Shown piece by piece: positions 44,500 to 53,900 of a DNA stretch of 64,000 nt. The stretch is from Lysobacteraceae bacterium. GTDB lineage: Bacteria > Pseudomonadota > Gammaproteobacteria > Xanthomonadales > BQJN01. The position numbers and the translations under genes were made by a program. The stretch lies in the NCBI GenBank assembly GCA_021604725.1, contig BQJN01000002.1:1-64000 (forward strand), read 5' to 3'. Numbering within the stretch: position 1 is the stretch's first letter; every line of letters begins with the position of its first letter. The notes beneath the pieces are model-generated. The model was not told the DNA's origin. It did no database searches and saw only the letters and a list, made by a program, of their open reading frames with translations.

Positions 44500-45336
44500 C
44501 TAAAAGAAGGATCTGAAGGTCAGTCGGAAAGACTGGGTGTCGGTGTCTGGCGAGTCGCGCAAGAAGAACTGCAGCTGGTGTTTCGGGCTCAAGGTGTAGT
44601 TGAGTAGCAACTCATGGCTGAAGGTGGAGGGCAGTTTGCTGTCTGCCTTTAGATAGATGGGTGTGTAGGAGAGCCACACCTTGTCGCTGACAACGATCGG
44701 TGTGATCGCCTGGATGCTGTAGCCATGCAACGAGCCACGGCTGGCTTCTGGCACCAACAGGCTGTCGGTAGAGTCGGTATAGACATAGGAGACAATGGGG
44801 AACGTTTGAATCCACGGCGCGATCATCAAGCCGCCAGCAACAGCAGGTGCTATCACCGCGCGGTCGCTGCCGAGGCCATCATCAATGTCTCCGGTGGGCA
44901 GGACCGTATCAACAGACAAAGCGAAGGCACCGAAGAACTGCGAGTAGTCCTTCCATAGGATATTGAAGTAGCGCAGGCGCGTATCGCCTATTCCGGTCTT
45001 GCCGGTAGATTCATTGCGCAGCAGCGGAAGCTCTACCAACACCAGGTTCTCGGGGTTTGGCGCCCATTGCAGGTTCCCGCGATAGCCCCAGATGTCCGTG
45101 CCAGCGGCTTCGGTGTACTCGAGGTTGTGACCGAAGGAGCTGAATAGATTGGTTGGCTTTGAAGTGTCCGGCGCTTCGATTGGGTTACCAGCAGCATCGG
45201 TACCTACGATGTCGTATTCGTCTTCGGCATTGTCGTGATCTTGGGCAGCGGCAACCCCGGTTGGAAGTGCAGCTACAAGCAAGGCCAGCGCCAGTGCGAT
45301 GAGGCTGTTGGAAAGGCGGGTAGTGTCAAAGTCCAT
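44500..45336 (-). CDS. Outer-membrane protein, MetA/phenol-pathway channel-like
   Basis: About 278 aa. Signal peptide (SLIALALALLVAALPTGVAAA), an acidic linker, then barrel strands (GTDIWGYRGNLQWAPNPENLVLVELPLL; QFFGAFALSVDTVLPTGD; VWLSYTPIYLKAD; LNYTLSPKHQLQFFLR) ending FRSFF. The pattern resembles the family annotated as MetA-pathway phenol-degradation barrels or transporters. GGAG is well placed for ATG 45336 (45339 also possible). It is the first gene of the likely operon with amidohydrolase C. Confidence 0.72.
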   Translation of the reverse strand: MDFDTTRLSNSLIALALALLVAALPTGVAAAQDHDNAEDEYDIVGTDAAGNPIEAPDTSKPTNLFSSFGHNLEYTEAAGTDIWGYRGNLQWAPNPENLVLVELPLLRNESTGKTGIGDTRLRYFNILWKDYSQFFGAFALSVDTVLPTGDIDDGLGSDRAVIAPAVAGGLMIAPWIQTFPIVSYVYTDSTDSLLVPEASRGSLHGYSIQAITPIVVSDKVWLSYTPIYLKADSKLPSTFSHELLLNYTLSPKHQLQFFLRDSPDTDTQSFRLTFRSFF

Positions 45337-45610
45337 CATCGGCTCCGTGCGAAGAGTTGAGTACGAAGGGCCCAGCGATCGTATCTGTCTGAATCGGGTT
45401 GGATTCCAGGTGATGGTCGCTTGCACTCTCCACCATCATCGGCAATGCGGTAGCCCGCACGCTATCGGATTCCTGCCATCGTTTTTCCGGTGCACGGATG
45501 ACCGGTACAGCTGTATTCGGATACCCGTTAACACCCCTTCCTAACTGCAGCTTCGGTGTTGTACAGTGCTTGTTCGACAGGTTCGCTCAGATGAGCTTCG
45601 GGAGGCTACG

Positions 45611-45850
45611 ATGCGTTTGATTTCCATAGTGCTGGTCTTGTTTTTTGCTGGTTCACTGGCGGCTTGCGGCAACCCTCACAAGAAGGCTGCCAAGGCGCAG
45701 GCCAAGAGTTATGAGGCGCAAGGTGAGGTGGCCAAACAACGGTTGAGACTGGTTGATCAGTATCAAGAGTGTGTTATTTCGGCGAACAATGACACGATGA
45801 AAATTGAGGCCTGCGACTCCTATCTGAAGGCAGCGGAAGCCCTGAAGTAG
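45611..45850 (+). CDS. Small lipoprotein
   Basis: 79 aa. Signal peptide with lipobox (VLVLFFAGSLAAC), followed by a Lys/Ala-rich helix (NPHKKAAKAQAKSYEAQGEVAKQRLRLVDQYQEC) and a second cysteine pair (ECVISANNDTMKIEAC) that may form a disulfide hairpin. GGGAGG lies a few bases before ATG 45611. Unknown function; probably an envelope lipoprotein on the helical-hairpin plan. It precedes the envelope operon from 46098 by ~250 bp. Confidence 0.75.
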   Translation: MRLISIVLVLFFAGSLAACGNPHKKAAKAQAKSYEAQGEVAKQRLRLVDQYQECVISANNDTMKIEACDSYLKAAEALK

Positions 45851-46097
45851 GTTGCAGTCGGCAAGAAGGGTCGGACTTGAGCAAGTGGAGAGGGTGGTTC
45901 GCGCGCGGCTTGTTTTTGCCGTTGTATTTTGCCGCTGCCGTTTCTAAAGGAAGCGACTTTGCCAGGTGAGCCTCTATCGGCCTGCCGGGTGGCCTACGGT
46001 TACGAGGGCGAAGAGCAGCCTTCCATGTGAGCGGGTCGGTGTCGGCAGAGTAAACCGATTTCTGCCAAAATGTGGGCAGGCAATTGGAGGACTCAGC

Positions 46098-46727
46098 ATG
46101 TCAATCAGGTACCTTGTTTCCCTTATCTTTGGCGGTTTGCTGCTGCCAGTGGCGGTGGATGCTTCCGAGCAACCTGACATTACCGGCTTGAATGCAATCG
46201 ACTCGACGATTTCACAGGCCTCACGCGCAGTGCGCGCCATGACCGTTCGGCCCGGCAGCCAGTTTGCGGTGGCCCAGGGGCTGCTGTCAGATATCACCTA
46301 CCGCACCGCGAATTTGATCGGTCACGCCGCACCTGAACTGCGCATCACCGGTGCCGGTGCCACAGTCACCGACTCGGGCAAGGGCTTTGCGCTTGGGTGG
46401 TACGTTCGTACTGAACAAGCCATCGACCAATCACAGGCAGAGGCTTTATGCGAAGGGCTGTTGGACGGCATCCGGGAAGGTCTGGGTTACGCTGCAGACG
46501 GTACTGCCAATGGACAAGTGGTCGGTGACGACGGGATTCCGCATGGTTTGGTCTTGGCAGCGGTATTCGGCGCGCTTAATCAGTCTGTTGGCGCCAATCG
46601 GCGCGCTATTGCGTTGGCGCAGGCGCTGGCCATCGAGGCGCATTCCGGCTTGTGGGCTGCCGTCGGCTATGGTGATGACCCGGAAAACAACGCTGTCTGT
46701 ATTGAAGCGTTAAGACTGAGCGACTAA
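46098..46727 (+). CDS. Exported protein of unknown function
   Basis: About 209 aa. Signal peptide (YLVSLIFGGLLLPVAVDASEQ), then a compact, mainly helical domain with glycine-rich turns (TGAGATVTDSGKGFALGW; GLGYAADGTANGQVVGDDGIPHGLVLAAVFGALNQSVGANRRA). I do not recognise the family. GGAGG before ATG 46098 fixes the start and rejects the 44 extra codons of the track ORF. Only 7 bases separate it from the CDF-like gene, so it is the first gene of a four-gene envelope operon. Confidence 0.7.
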   Translation: MSIRYLVSLIFGGLLLPVAVDASEQPDITGLNAIDSTISQASRAVRAMTVRPGSQFAVAQGLLSDITYRTANLIGHAAPELRITGAGATVTDSGKGFALGWYVRTEQAIDQSQAEALCEGLLDGIREGLGYAADGTANGQVVGDDGIPHGLVLAAVFGALNQSVGANRRAIALAQALAIEAHSGLWAAVGYGDDPENNAVCIEALRLSD

Positions 46728-46734
46728 TTCCAAG

Positions 46735-47673
46735 GTGACATCCAAATACGAGCAGCGTTCGCTGTCCGCTGCCAAGTGGGGCAGTTTGCTAATGGCCTTG
46801 GCCGGCGTCGCCGCTGCGGTGACGTCGCATTCCGATGCATTGATGGTGGACGGCTTGTATTCGGGCGTTAACTTCTTTGCTGCCATTATTGCAGCCCGAG
46901 TCGGGCAACAGGTGATGTCAGCCCCGGATGCCACGTACCCACTGGGTCAGGATGCCGCCGAGCCCATCTATGTCACCTTTCGCGCACTGGTGCTGCTAGG
47001 GGTCATGGTGTTTGCTGCGATGTCGGCCGGTGGCAAGGTCATCACATTCTGGTCCGGCGGTGACGTCGTTGCACTGAACTATGGTCCAATCCTGATTTAC
47101 GTCGTCGCCATGGTTGCGATTTGTTTTTCGCTGTCGGCCTTTCACTTTCTCAACCTGCGACGCAGTGGTGGCAAAAACGCGATCTTGCGAACAGAAGCTC
47201 AGGCAGCCCTGTTCGATGGTTTACTGACCGCAGGCGCTGGCTCGGCTTTGCTGATGTCGCAATGGTTGGTGGGTACATTCCTGGCACCGATCATTCCGAT
47301 CGTTGACTCTCTGATTGTGCTGTTGCTGGTGGTGGTGATCCTGCCGCAGCCGATCGAGATTCTGCGACACGCCCTCAAGCAATTGATGGGCGCAGCAGCG
47401 TCGTCTGGCGAGCATCAAGCAGCGATCGGGGAGGTCATGGCCAGGCACAGCGAAAGCTTTGATTTGCTCCGCGTCGACGTTTTGCCGATGGGTCGCAGAG
47501 ACAGTGTGGTGGTGCGCGCCCGTCCGCGCCATGGGGTGACCGGCCTCGACGTTGATCAACTTCGCGATGAGATACAAATGCTCTACCAACAACGGTTCGG
47601 CTTGGCGCGAACGTTTGTGTTGATTACTGACAGGTCGGAATTTTCAGATACCGATGGTACGCCACGCAAATGA
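46735..47673 (+). CDS. Cation-diffusion-facilitator-like membrane protein
   Basis: 312 aa with about six helices. The TM1-2 part, AAVTSHSDALMVDGLYSGVNFFAAIIAARVG, and TM5, LRTEAQAALFDGLLTAGAGSALLM, align with CDF metal exporters, and a cytoplasmic C-terminal domain with a CDF-like beta-alpha pattern follows. The usual D-x3-D and H-x3-D zinc pairs appear as D-x3-S and A-x3-D, so the transport site is altered and another ion, or a non-transport role, is possible. GTG start at 46735. Its last codon overlaps the AsmA-like gene by 4 bases. Confidence 0.75.
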   Translation: MTSKYEQRSLSAAKWGSLLMALAGVAAAVTSHSDALMVDGLYSGVNFFAAIIAARVGQQVMSAPDATYPLGQDAAEPIYVTFRALVLLGVMVFAAMSAGGKVITFWSGGDVVALNYGPILIYVVAMVAICFSLSAFHFLNLRRSGGKNAILRTEAQAALFDGLLTAGAGSALLMSQWLVGTFLAPIIPIVDSLIVLLLVVVILPQPIEILRHALKQLMGAAASSGEHQAAIGEVMARHSESFDLLRVDVLPMGRRDSVVVRARPRHGVTGLDVDQLRDEIQMLYQQRFGLARTFVLITDRSEFSDTDGTPRK

Positions 47674-50600
47674 GTGGACCTCGAAGGGCTTGGAGGCGCT
47701 TTGCCGTCATCGCCACTGGCCTGGTGCTGGCGGCGTTGCTCGGTGTCGCTCTGCTGGCCAGTTTTGCAGTACCTGTTGGCTTGGGGCTGTTCAAGAACCA
47801 AATCGCCAACGCTTCTACGCAGTTACTCGGCCTGCCCATTACCTTTGATCAGGCGGTATTGCGAACCGGCCCACAGCCCAGGTTGTCGGCCACAGGACTG
47901 GTACTGGGATCTGTAGACAAACCACTGCTGCGCGTGCAGCAGTTGGAGGCGGGGCTTGAGCTGGCCGCACTGTTTTCCAGTCAAGTCGAGCTGACAGCCA
48001 TCGAGATCTCTGGGCTGGTCTATGACGCACACGCGACGCAACTGCAATTGTCGAGCGACGACAATGATGACAGCAGCGACTGGCAAGTGGTTGCACCGCC
48101 TGAGCTTATGGTCACCGACGCGGCAGTGCTGGGGGAGAATTTTCACGTCGACACCTTGCAATTGGTCACTGATCAGCAGTCGCGGATCTCCGTACAAGCC
48201 ATGTGGCAAGACTTGCCAATGACCCTGGACGCTCAATTGCCGCCGCTTCAGGCTCTGCATGCGTTGCGGTGGGATCAGGCGCTTCTGGAGCTAAAGGTGC
48301 TGGACTCGGAAGTTCGAGCCCAAGCTAGCGAGATGTCTGAGTCTGGCGGTGTCCTGCAAGTTTCAGGCGATATTGATTCGACCGCGTGGCAATTGCTGGG
48401 CTTGGCTGGTGGGCCGCAAACACTGAATCTGCAGAGCCGCGTGCAACGCGATCAACAGACCTTCTTGCTGAGCGAGCTTTCACTGTCAGCGGACTCGGAT
48501 CGATTGCAAATTGAGCGGCTTGAGATTGAATCCGGTGGTGACCGTTTGGCTGTTAAGGGGCAGATCAACGACCTGGCGATTTCGATTGACTCATGGCAGC
48601 GATGGCTGTCGACCGAAGCGGCTGATGAACCTTCTGCGTTGCAACAGTGGCCATTGGATCTGCAGCTTGAGATCGACCAGGTCAGTGCCAACTACCAGGC
48701 CCATGATGTGGTGCTGAGCAGCAGTAAATTAAGCATGAATCATAGCGTGCTGCGGCTTGTCTCCGCTCTCGATGTTGCAAGCGATGCGCAGAGCCTCGGT
48801 CATGCTCAGATCGATGCCTCTGTGCTATTGCAGCCAGACTGTATGCGCCTTTCAGGGTCATCGCAGGCTGCGCTTCAGCGGCCCTGGCAGCTCAATTCAG
48901 ATTTCGCCGTAAATCAGTTGCAGCAGGTGCTGGCGGAGTTCGATATTTGTATCGACGACATCGACAGCGCGTTGGCCAATCCAAAGCTGAAGCTGGACGT
49001 CAGTGGCCTGGCGATCGCCATGGATGAATCTGCAATGCCTGTTGATCAGCTGTCCATTGAGCTTGGCGATGGGCGTGGTGTGGCCAACATCAGGACCGTG
49101 CTTGAGGGGCGCCCTTTGACCGCAACAATCCGTGCACCAGGTTTGCCGCAAGCATTCGAGTCAGGCCAGATGCCGTTCGAGCTGGACGTGGACGACACCG
49201 AGGTGGCCTCGGCGCTCAGTGGCACGATCAGCTGGAATCAGGATGACTTTTCTGTGCTGGCCGACTTGACCGCGGCTGGACGGGGCGATGGCGAGCTGAA
49301 GTTGTCGGCAGCTGTGCAGCTCGATAATGAACAGCTGTCCATTCAGGACGTGTCGGTCGATATGGTGGGTATTGACCTGGAGGGGCAGTTTAAAGCCGAG
49401 TTTTCCGACCCGCCCCGCATGACGGTTGAGGCCAATGCCGGGCTGATCGACAAGGCAAGGCTGATGCACTATCTCGGCCGCCTGGATCGGGAGTTGGAGG
49501 AAGCTGAACAGCAGGGCGATGCGTTTGACTGGCTAGGTGCTGACTTTGAATTTATCGACCAACTGTTGGCAACGCCGCTGATTGAGTTTCGTCTTGCCAT
49601 TGAAGAGATAGCCGGTCTTGCAGTGGGCGTGTCGGATATCAAGGCACAAGGCAAGCTTGGGGCAGGACGCATAGACGACGCCCAGATTAGCGCGAATTTC
49701 GACAATGTCGATGTGGCCGGCACCCTCAAAGCCGATTTCTCCGGACACGAAGAACAACTGGCGCTGACTTTGGACGCGCAGAATGTTGATCTCGACGCGA
49801 TCTTGCGCCGGCTCAAGATCAACCCGGGTGTCGAGATTCAGGCACCGTCAGCGTCGCTTTCAGTGCAATCCAAGGGACGCAACCTGGCTGCTCTTTTGAC
49901 TCATGCTGACCTTCGTTTCGCTATCCCGCAAACAAGCTTCGACATCGGTGGAGGGGATGAATTGTGGCGTACGCTGAGCATCACCGAAATGGTCGTGGGC
50001 ACCGGTGTTGGCGATCCGGTTCGTATTGATGCCCTGGTCGATATTGACGGTGCACCGATGACCGCGGAGCTCATAGCGCCGTCCATTGATGACATGCTGA
50101 ACAAGCCTGAGGAACCTATAGCGGTGCAATTGACGCTGGGTTCCGAAGAGGATCAGCTCACCGCTGTTGGTCGTGTGTTACAGCCGGTCAGTGATGATCG
50201 ATTTGAAGCGGATATTCAGTTGAGTGGTACGCGGCTTGATCTGCTTGATGGTGCCGATGATGATCTGCAGCCTGAACTGGGACCGTATTCGATTGCTGCC
50301 AACATAAAGGCCACTCCTGAGCGCGTGGAGTTGTCACTGACTGAGGCGACCATCGGTTATAGCCGACTGCAAGGCGCGGTGACCATTGATCGATCACAGA
50401 GTCGGCAAAGGATTGATGTTGTTGTTGATGCCGAGAGAATTCGCATCGAGGACCTGGTGGATACCGAGCTGGCAGATGCGGTAGATCCAGCAGAGCAGGA
50501 TCAGGTGCCGGCAACAGTTGCCGAACAACTGGATCGGTTTTTCAATGAATTCCTTCCAGAGCTGGTGTTGGAGTCGGATCTTTCATTGACGCTACAGGCC

Positions 50601-51458
50601 GATGAGATTCGTGCCAATGAGCAGCTTTTGGGGTCGGGTGTCGTCGTCGCCACATTGATGGACAAGCGGTTGCATGTATCCCGGCTGGAAATCATTACCC
50701 CACACGGGGAGATCATGGGCTCGCTTGATCTGGCCGACACTGCCGCCGGGGCCAGTATCGACCTGGATCTGGATATCGATGGCCTGGATATGGCCGTTGT
50801 CGCCCAGCGGGTAGGGCAAGATCACGACGGCTTAGGCTTATTGTTCATGAAGGCTGATTTGCATGGCGAGGGTCAGGACATCGTGGACATGCGGCGGTCC
50901 CTGACGGGTCGCTTGGACATGTTCTTCTGGCCGGAGAATGTGTCAGCAGGGACTTACGACCTTTGGGTCTCCAACGTCTTTCTCGCCATCTTGCCGCTGT
51001 TCGGCAAAGGCGAATCAAACTTCAATTGTGCTGTCGCACGCTTCGGCATTGCCGATGGCGTTATGAACGCAGAAACCCTGATGGTCGACACCAGCAAGAT
51101 GGTGGTGCATGGGCGCGGTGAGATCAACCTGGCAGATCAAACGCTGTTGCTAGGCTTTGTGCCGCAGTCGAAAAAGGCGGCCTTCTTGTCGATGGAAACG
51201 CCGGTAACAATCAAGGGACCGATTGACGACTTTGGGGTGTCTATTGGGCCTCTGGACATGGCGTTTTCCGCCTTTCGTTTGTACTACAACTTGCTGTACG
51301 TCCCCTACCAGTGGATGCGTGGTCGCGCATTGCCTGAAGATGGCATGCCGATTTGTCTACAGGAAATGCAGTGGGAGCAGCCTGAGGACCGGCCGGCCGC
51401 GTTGCAGGATTTTCCGATTCCATTCGAAGATCAGAAAAAACCCAGGAGGTCCAGATGA
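47670..51458 (+). CDS. AsmA/YhdP-like envelope protein
   Basis: 1262 aa. One N-terminal membrane helix (FAVIATGLVLAALLGVALLASFAVPVGL) is followed by a very long, repetitive beta-rich body with DUF3971/AsmA_2-like strands. The C-terminal AsmA signature is GRLDMFFWPENVSAGTYDLWVSNVFLAILPLFGKG, with NAETLMVDTSKMVVHGRGEINLADQTLLLGFVPQSKK. Such proteins form hydrophobic bridges that carry phospholipid between inner and outer membranes. It overlaps the CDF-like gene before it and the LssY_C lipoprotein after it by 4 bases each, so the three are made together and may work in one envelope complex. Confidence 0.88.
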   Translation: MSGPRRAWRRFAVIATGLVLAALLGVALLASFAVPVGLGLFKNQIANASTQLLGLPITFDQAVLRTGPQPRLSATGLVLGSVDKPLLRVQQLEAGLELAALFSSQVELTAIEISGLVYDAHATQLQLSSDDNDDSSDWQVVAPPELMVTDAAVLGENFHVDTLQLVTDQQSRISVQAMWQDLPMTLDAQLPPLQALHALRWDQALLELKVLDSEVRAQASEMSESGGVLQVSGDIDSTAWQLLGLAGGPQTLNLQSRVQRDQQTFLLSELSLSADSDRLQIERLEIESGGDRLAVKGQINDLAISIDSWQRWLSTEAADEPSALQQWPLDLQLEIDQVSANYQAHDVVLSSSKLSMNHSVLRLVSALDVASDAQSLGHAQIDASVLLQPDCMRLSGSSQAALQRPWQLNSDFAVNQLQQVLAEFDICIDDIDSALANPKLKLDVSGLAIAMDESAMPVDQLSIELGDGRGVANIRTVLEGRPLTATIRAPGLPQAFESGQMPFELDVDDTEVASALSGTISWNQDDFSVLADLTAAGRGDGELKLSAAVQLDNEQLSIQDVSVDMVGIDLEGQFKAEFSDPPRMTVEANAGLIDKARLMHYLGRLDRELEEAEQQGDAFDWLGADFEFIDQLLATPLIEFRLAIEEIAGLAVGVSDIKAQGKLGAGRIDDAQISANFDNVDVAGTLKADFSGHEEQLALTLDAQNVDLDAILRRLKINPGVEIQAPSASLSVQSKGRNLAALLTHADLRFAIPQTSFDIGGGDELWRTLSITEMVVGTGVGDPVRIDALVDIDGAPMTAELIAPSIDDMLNKPEEPIAVQLTLGSEEDQLTAVGRVLQPVSDDRFEADIQLSGTRLDLLDGADDDLQPELGPYSIAANIKATPERVELSLTEATIGYSRLQGAVTIDRSQSRQRIDVVVDAERIRIEDLVDTELADAVDPAEQDQVPATVAEQLDRFFNEFLPELVLESDLSLTLQADEIRANEQLLGSGVVVATLMDKRLHVSRLEIITPHGEIMGSLDLADTAAGASIDLDLDIDGLDMAVVAQRVGQDHDGLGLLFMKADLHGEGQDIVDMRRSLTGRLDMFFWPENVSAGTYDLWVSNVFLAILPLFGKGESNFNCAVARFGIADGVMNAETLMVDTSKMVVHGRGEINLADQTLLLGFVPQSKKAAFLSMETPVTIKGPIDDFGVSIGPLDMAFSAFRLYYNLLYVPYQWMRGRALPEDGMPICLQEMQWEQPEDRPAALQDFPIPFEDQKKPRRSR

Positions 51459-52687
51459 GCGGCTACCGTTACCGCACGTCCATTGGCATCTTGCTTTTGG
51501 CGCTAATCTCAGCCTGTGCCTCTTTTGACCCGAAGCCGATTGAGCCCGTTATCGATGCCTACATGACCCGGGCGCTGACCGAGCGTGACCATGGTGTTTC
51601 TGTCAACGCAGTGCCACTGACCGCCGAAGAATCTGCAGCAATATTTGGCGTCAAACTGGCCAGGAAGAAGATTCAGCCGGTTTGGCTGGCTATCGACAAC
51701 CAGGAGTCTTCGGACCTTTGGCTGCTGACCTTGATGCTGGACCCCGACTACTACTCGACGCGTGAGGCGGCCTGGGCATTGGGTGCTCGTTACAAGCGCG
51801 AAATTGAAGACCACTTTGCGAGCTTCGACATGCCGATTCATGTTCCGGCTGGGCAACGGGTCGAGGGTTTTGTGTTCACTACCCTAGATGAGCACGCCAA
51901 GGCGATCAGCGTGTCGCTGGTGGGCGATGACCATTTTCGGCAGGTCGATATGGTGTTTTCAATGCCGGCCAAGCGCGGGCTGGACTGGCAGAGTGTTGAC
52001 TTCGATACGCTTTACCCGTCGCTCGCCGAGTTGGATGAGGTGCAACTAAAGGCCGAGCTGGAGGCTTTGCCGTGCTGTGTGCTCAGTACCGATGAACAGC
52101 GAAATGGCGACCCCGTCAATGTGGCCTTTGTTGGTTCGGCCGATCAGCTTTACTCGGTGCTGGTGCAGGCGGGCTGGGATGAGACCCATGCTCTGACTGC
52201 TGGAACCGCGGTGAAGACTGGCGTGAAAGGTGTATTCGGAGGTGAGTACAAACATTCGCCAATCAGCCCATTGTTGCTGTTCGGTCGCCCCCAGGATGCC
52301 GGTTTTCAAATGGCGCGGTCCAACATCCATCAACGCAATCACATGCGAGTCTGGAAATCCCCCTGGAGTTATCAGGAAACGCCGGTCTGGATCGGTCAGA
52401 TCAGCCGTGACATCGGGGTCAGGTTCACCAGATATTCACCATTTCTCACCACCCACAAAATCGATCCGGACATCGATGAATCGAGATACGCATTGACGCA
52501 ACAGATGCTGCTCAGTCAGCGCGTGCGAGCCTTTGGCTATGTTGGTGGGTCTTTGCATGCGACACCGAATGAGCCGGGGTTCAATACGACCTTCGATCCG
52601 ATGTGGTCTGATGGCCAGCGCGTGGTGTTCTTTCTGACAGACAACCCAACCGCGCTGGATGAAATAGACTATATCGACTTTGATTAG
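51455..52687 (+). CDS. LssY_C-domain lipoprotein
   Basis: 410 aa. Lipobox signal (IGILLLALISAC). The N-terminal half is of uncertain fold. From ~200 the LssY_C domain is clear: NGDPVNVAFVGSADQLYSVLVQAGWDET, then SPLLLFGRPQDAGFQMARS, RNHMRVWKSPWSYQETPVWIGQISRDIGVRF, and THKIDPDIDESRYALTQQML. The domain is known from the C-terminus of LssY and related membrane proteins; its role is unclear. Here it is tied by overlap to an AsmA-like bridge protein, which suggests work on lipid or envelope assembly at the outer or inner membrane surface. Confidence 0.88.
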   Translation: MSGYRYRTSIGILLLALISACASFDPKPIEPVIDAYMTRALTERDHGVSVNAVPLTAEESAAIFGVKLARKKIQPVWLAIDNQESSDLWLLTLMLDPDYYSTREAAWALGARYKREIEDHFASFDMPIHVPAGQRVEGFVFTTLDEHAKAISVSLVGDDHFRQVDMVFSMPAKRGLDWQSVDFDTLYPSLAELDEVQLKAELEALPCCVLSTDEQRNGDPVNVAFVGSADQLYSVLVQAGWDETHALTAGTAVKTGVKGVFGGEYKHSPISPLLLFGRPQDAGFQMARSNIHQRNHMRVWKSPWSYQETPVWIGQISRDIGVRFTRYSPFLTTHKIDPDIDESRYALTQQMLLSQRVRAFGYVGGSLHATPNEPGFNTTFDPMWSDGQRVVFFLTDNPTALDEIDYIDFD

Positions 52688-52750
52688 TTTGCCGACCAGT
52701 GTCCCGCGAGTCTGTGGCGAGACCTGCTGACCTTGCTTGGCGCAAGCGGT

Positions 52751-52776
52751 TGGCCGGCTGACAAGTCAGCCGGCCA
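52751..52776. terminator. Perfect hairpin between convergent genes
   Basis: TGGCCGGCTGAC pairs with GTCAGCCGGCCA around AA, a fully matched 12-bp GC-rich stem in the 97-bp gap between the LssY_C gene (+) and the DUF4136 gene (-). It could stop transcription from both sides. There is only a weak T-run (CTTAGCCTTT) on the plus side. Confidence 0.6.
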
Positions 52777-52784
52777 CTTAGCCT

Positions 52785-53345
52785 TTAGCGGTTTGGTGCG
52801 GTGAACGGGTAGTCGGCGAAGATCGCGGTAACCGCATTGTTGATCGGCTCGCGCGGTGCCTTCAACGCTTTTTCCGTTATGCGGCCAACAGCACTGCCTT
52901 CCCAGACGATCTGCTCGCGTTGCATGTCGACCAGGTCAATGGTTAGCGTTCCTTCGGTCCATTGATCAACTCGCGTTTCGTATCGTGTTGCGCCCCAGTA
53001 GCCATAGTGACCATACCAGGGGTCGACGTACATGCTGGAGGTCGGCACGGTAGAGACCCGGGTCTTCTCATCTGAGTGAACGAAGAAGTTGACCTCAAGG
53101 TCCGGATTGCTTTCGTCGTAGTAATAGCCGCGAACAGCCATTTCCCGCTTCACCGCATCTTTCAGTATCTGCGTGATCAAGGTCGAATACTGAGCGTTGT
53201 CGGTACCCACTCGGTCAAAGAAACCGTAGGTCTTGTAGCGGCTAAAGTCGCCGGACGGGTCATAGTCTGAATAGATCTTCGGTGACGAGGTGCAGCCTGC
53301 GGCCAACACGACCAAGCCCAAAGCTAAAATTGCGATTTTTCTCAT
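52785..53345 (-). CDS. DUF4136 lipoprotein
   Basis: 186 aa. Lipobox signal (LALGLVVLAAGC), then the DUF4136 pattern: KIYSDYDPSGDFSRYKTYGFFDRVG, LKDAVKREMAVRGYYYDESNPDLEVNFFVHSDE, a Tyr/Gly/Trp-rich loop (YVDPWYGHYGYWGATRYET), and TEGTLTIDLVDMQREQIVWEGSAVGRI. These outer-membrane or periplasmic lipoproteins have unknown function. It is upstream of the peptidoglycan-binding gene's stop, on the same strand but ~57 bp away. Confidence 0.9.
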   Translation of the reverse strand: MRKIAILALGLVVLAAGCTSSPKIYSDYDPSGDFSRYKTYGFFDRVGTDNAQYSTLITQILKDAVKREMAVRGYYYDESNPDLEVNFFVHSDEKTRVSTVPTSSMYVDPWYGHYGYWGATRYETRVDQWTEGTLTIDLVDMQREQIVWEGSAVGRITEKALKAPREPINNAVTAIFADYPFTAPNR

Positions 53346-53381
53346 GAGTCAGTCCAGGTAGTAGTGTGATAAGTCAATCAT

Positions 53382-53394
53382 ATCAGAGCTTCCC
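53382..53394 (-). repeat. Solo MITE end (ATCAGAGCTTCCC)
   Basis: A 13-base match to the terminal inverted repeat of the three MITEs, in the 57-bp gap between two minus-strand genes, with no partner end nearby. It may be the scar of a lost copy or a chance match. Confidence 0.4.
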
Positions 53395-53402
53395 GTGTCG
53401 CT

Positions 53403-53900
53403 TTAGCCGCCGTTTCGGATCATGTGACGGAGCAACTCTTGCGACGGTTCGCCGGTTTCGAGCAGGCCGTGGTCAGCCTGGTATCGCATGATCGCCTCCC
53501 TTGTTCGGCTGTTCATGCTGCCGATATCGCCCGGGTCGTAGCCGAGGCGAAGCAGTGAACGCTGGATCTCCGATACGGTGCCACCTGAAGACGAAGTGTT
53601 GTAAGTGGGCGTCGAGCGATAGGATGAGCGGTACCGTTCCATTTCCGCCTGGCGTCGATAGTGCGCCGCTTCCTGCTCTGCTCGTCGCCGGGAATGCCTT
53701 TCCCGATTGACGCCGCGTGACAGTCCCCGGATACCACCCAAGGTTGCACCGATATCGGCTCCGCGGTCACCACCCAGCAAGCCGCCGATCAAGGCACCAC
53801 CAATGGCGCCGCCAATCGCTTCGCCGAATGGTCCGCTCTGTGCTGGTGAAGATAGTGCAAGGGCAGTCAACAAAATCGTAACTGTGCTAAGTCTTTTCAT
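53403..53900 (-). CDS. Exported glycine-zipper and peptidoglycan-binding-like protein
   Basis: 165 aa. Signal peptide (LLTALALSSPAQS), a glycine zipper (GEAIGGAIGGALIGGLLGGDRGADIGATLGG), an Arg-rich coiled stretch (HSRRRAEQEAAHYRRQAEMERYR), and a C-terminal PG_binding_1-like three-helix domain (VSEIQRSLLRLGYDPGDIGSMNSRTREAIMRYQADHGL). It probably sits between membrane and cell wall. Its ATG overlaps the stop of the MORN gene by 4 bases (ATGA), so it is translated with it. Confidence 0.85.
   Translation of the reverse strand: MKRLSTVTILLTALALSSPAQSGPFGEAIGGAIGGALIGGLLGGDRGADIGATLGGIRGLSRGVNRERHSRRRAEQEAAHYRRQAEMERYRSSYRSTPTYNTSSSGGTVSEIQRSLLRLGYDPGDIGSMNSRTREAIMRYQADHGLLETGEPSQELLRHMIRNGG

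Noticed and set aside
52751-52776. Hairpin considered as a member of the dispersed hairpin families
   Set aside because: It lacks the conserved CATGGATG, CGAACGAC or CACAATGAG parts; its place between convergent genes fits a terminator better.
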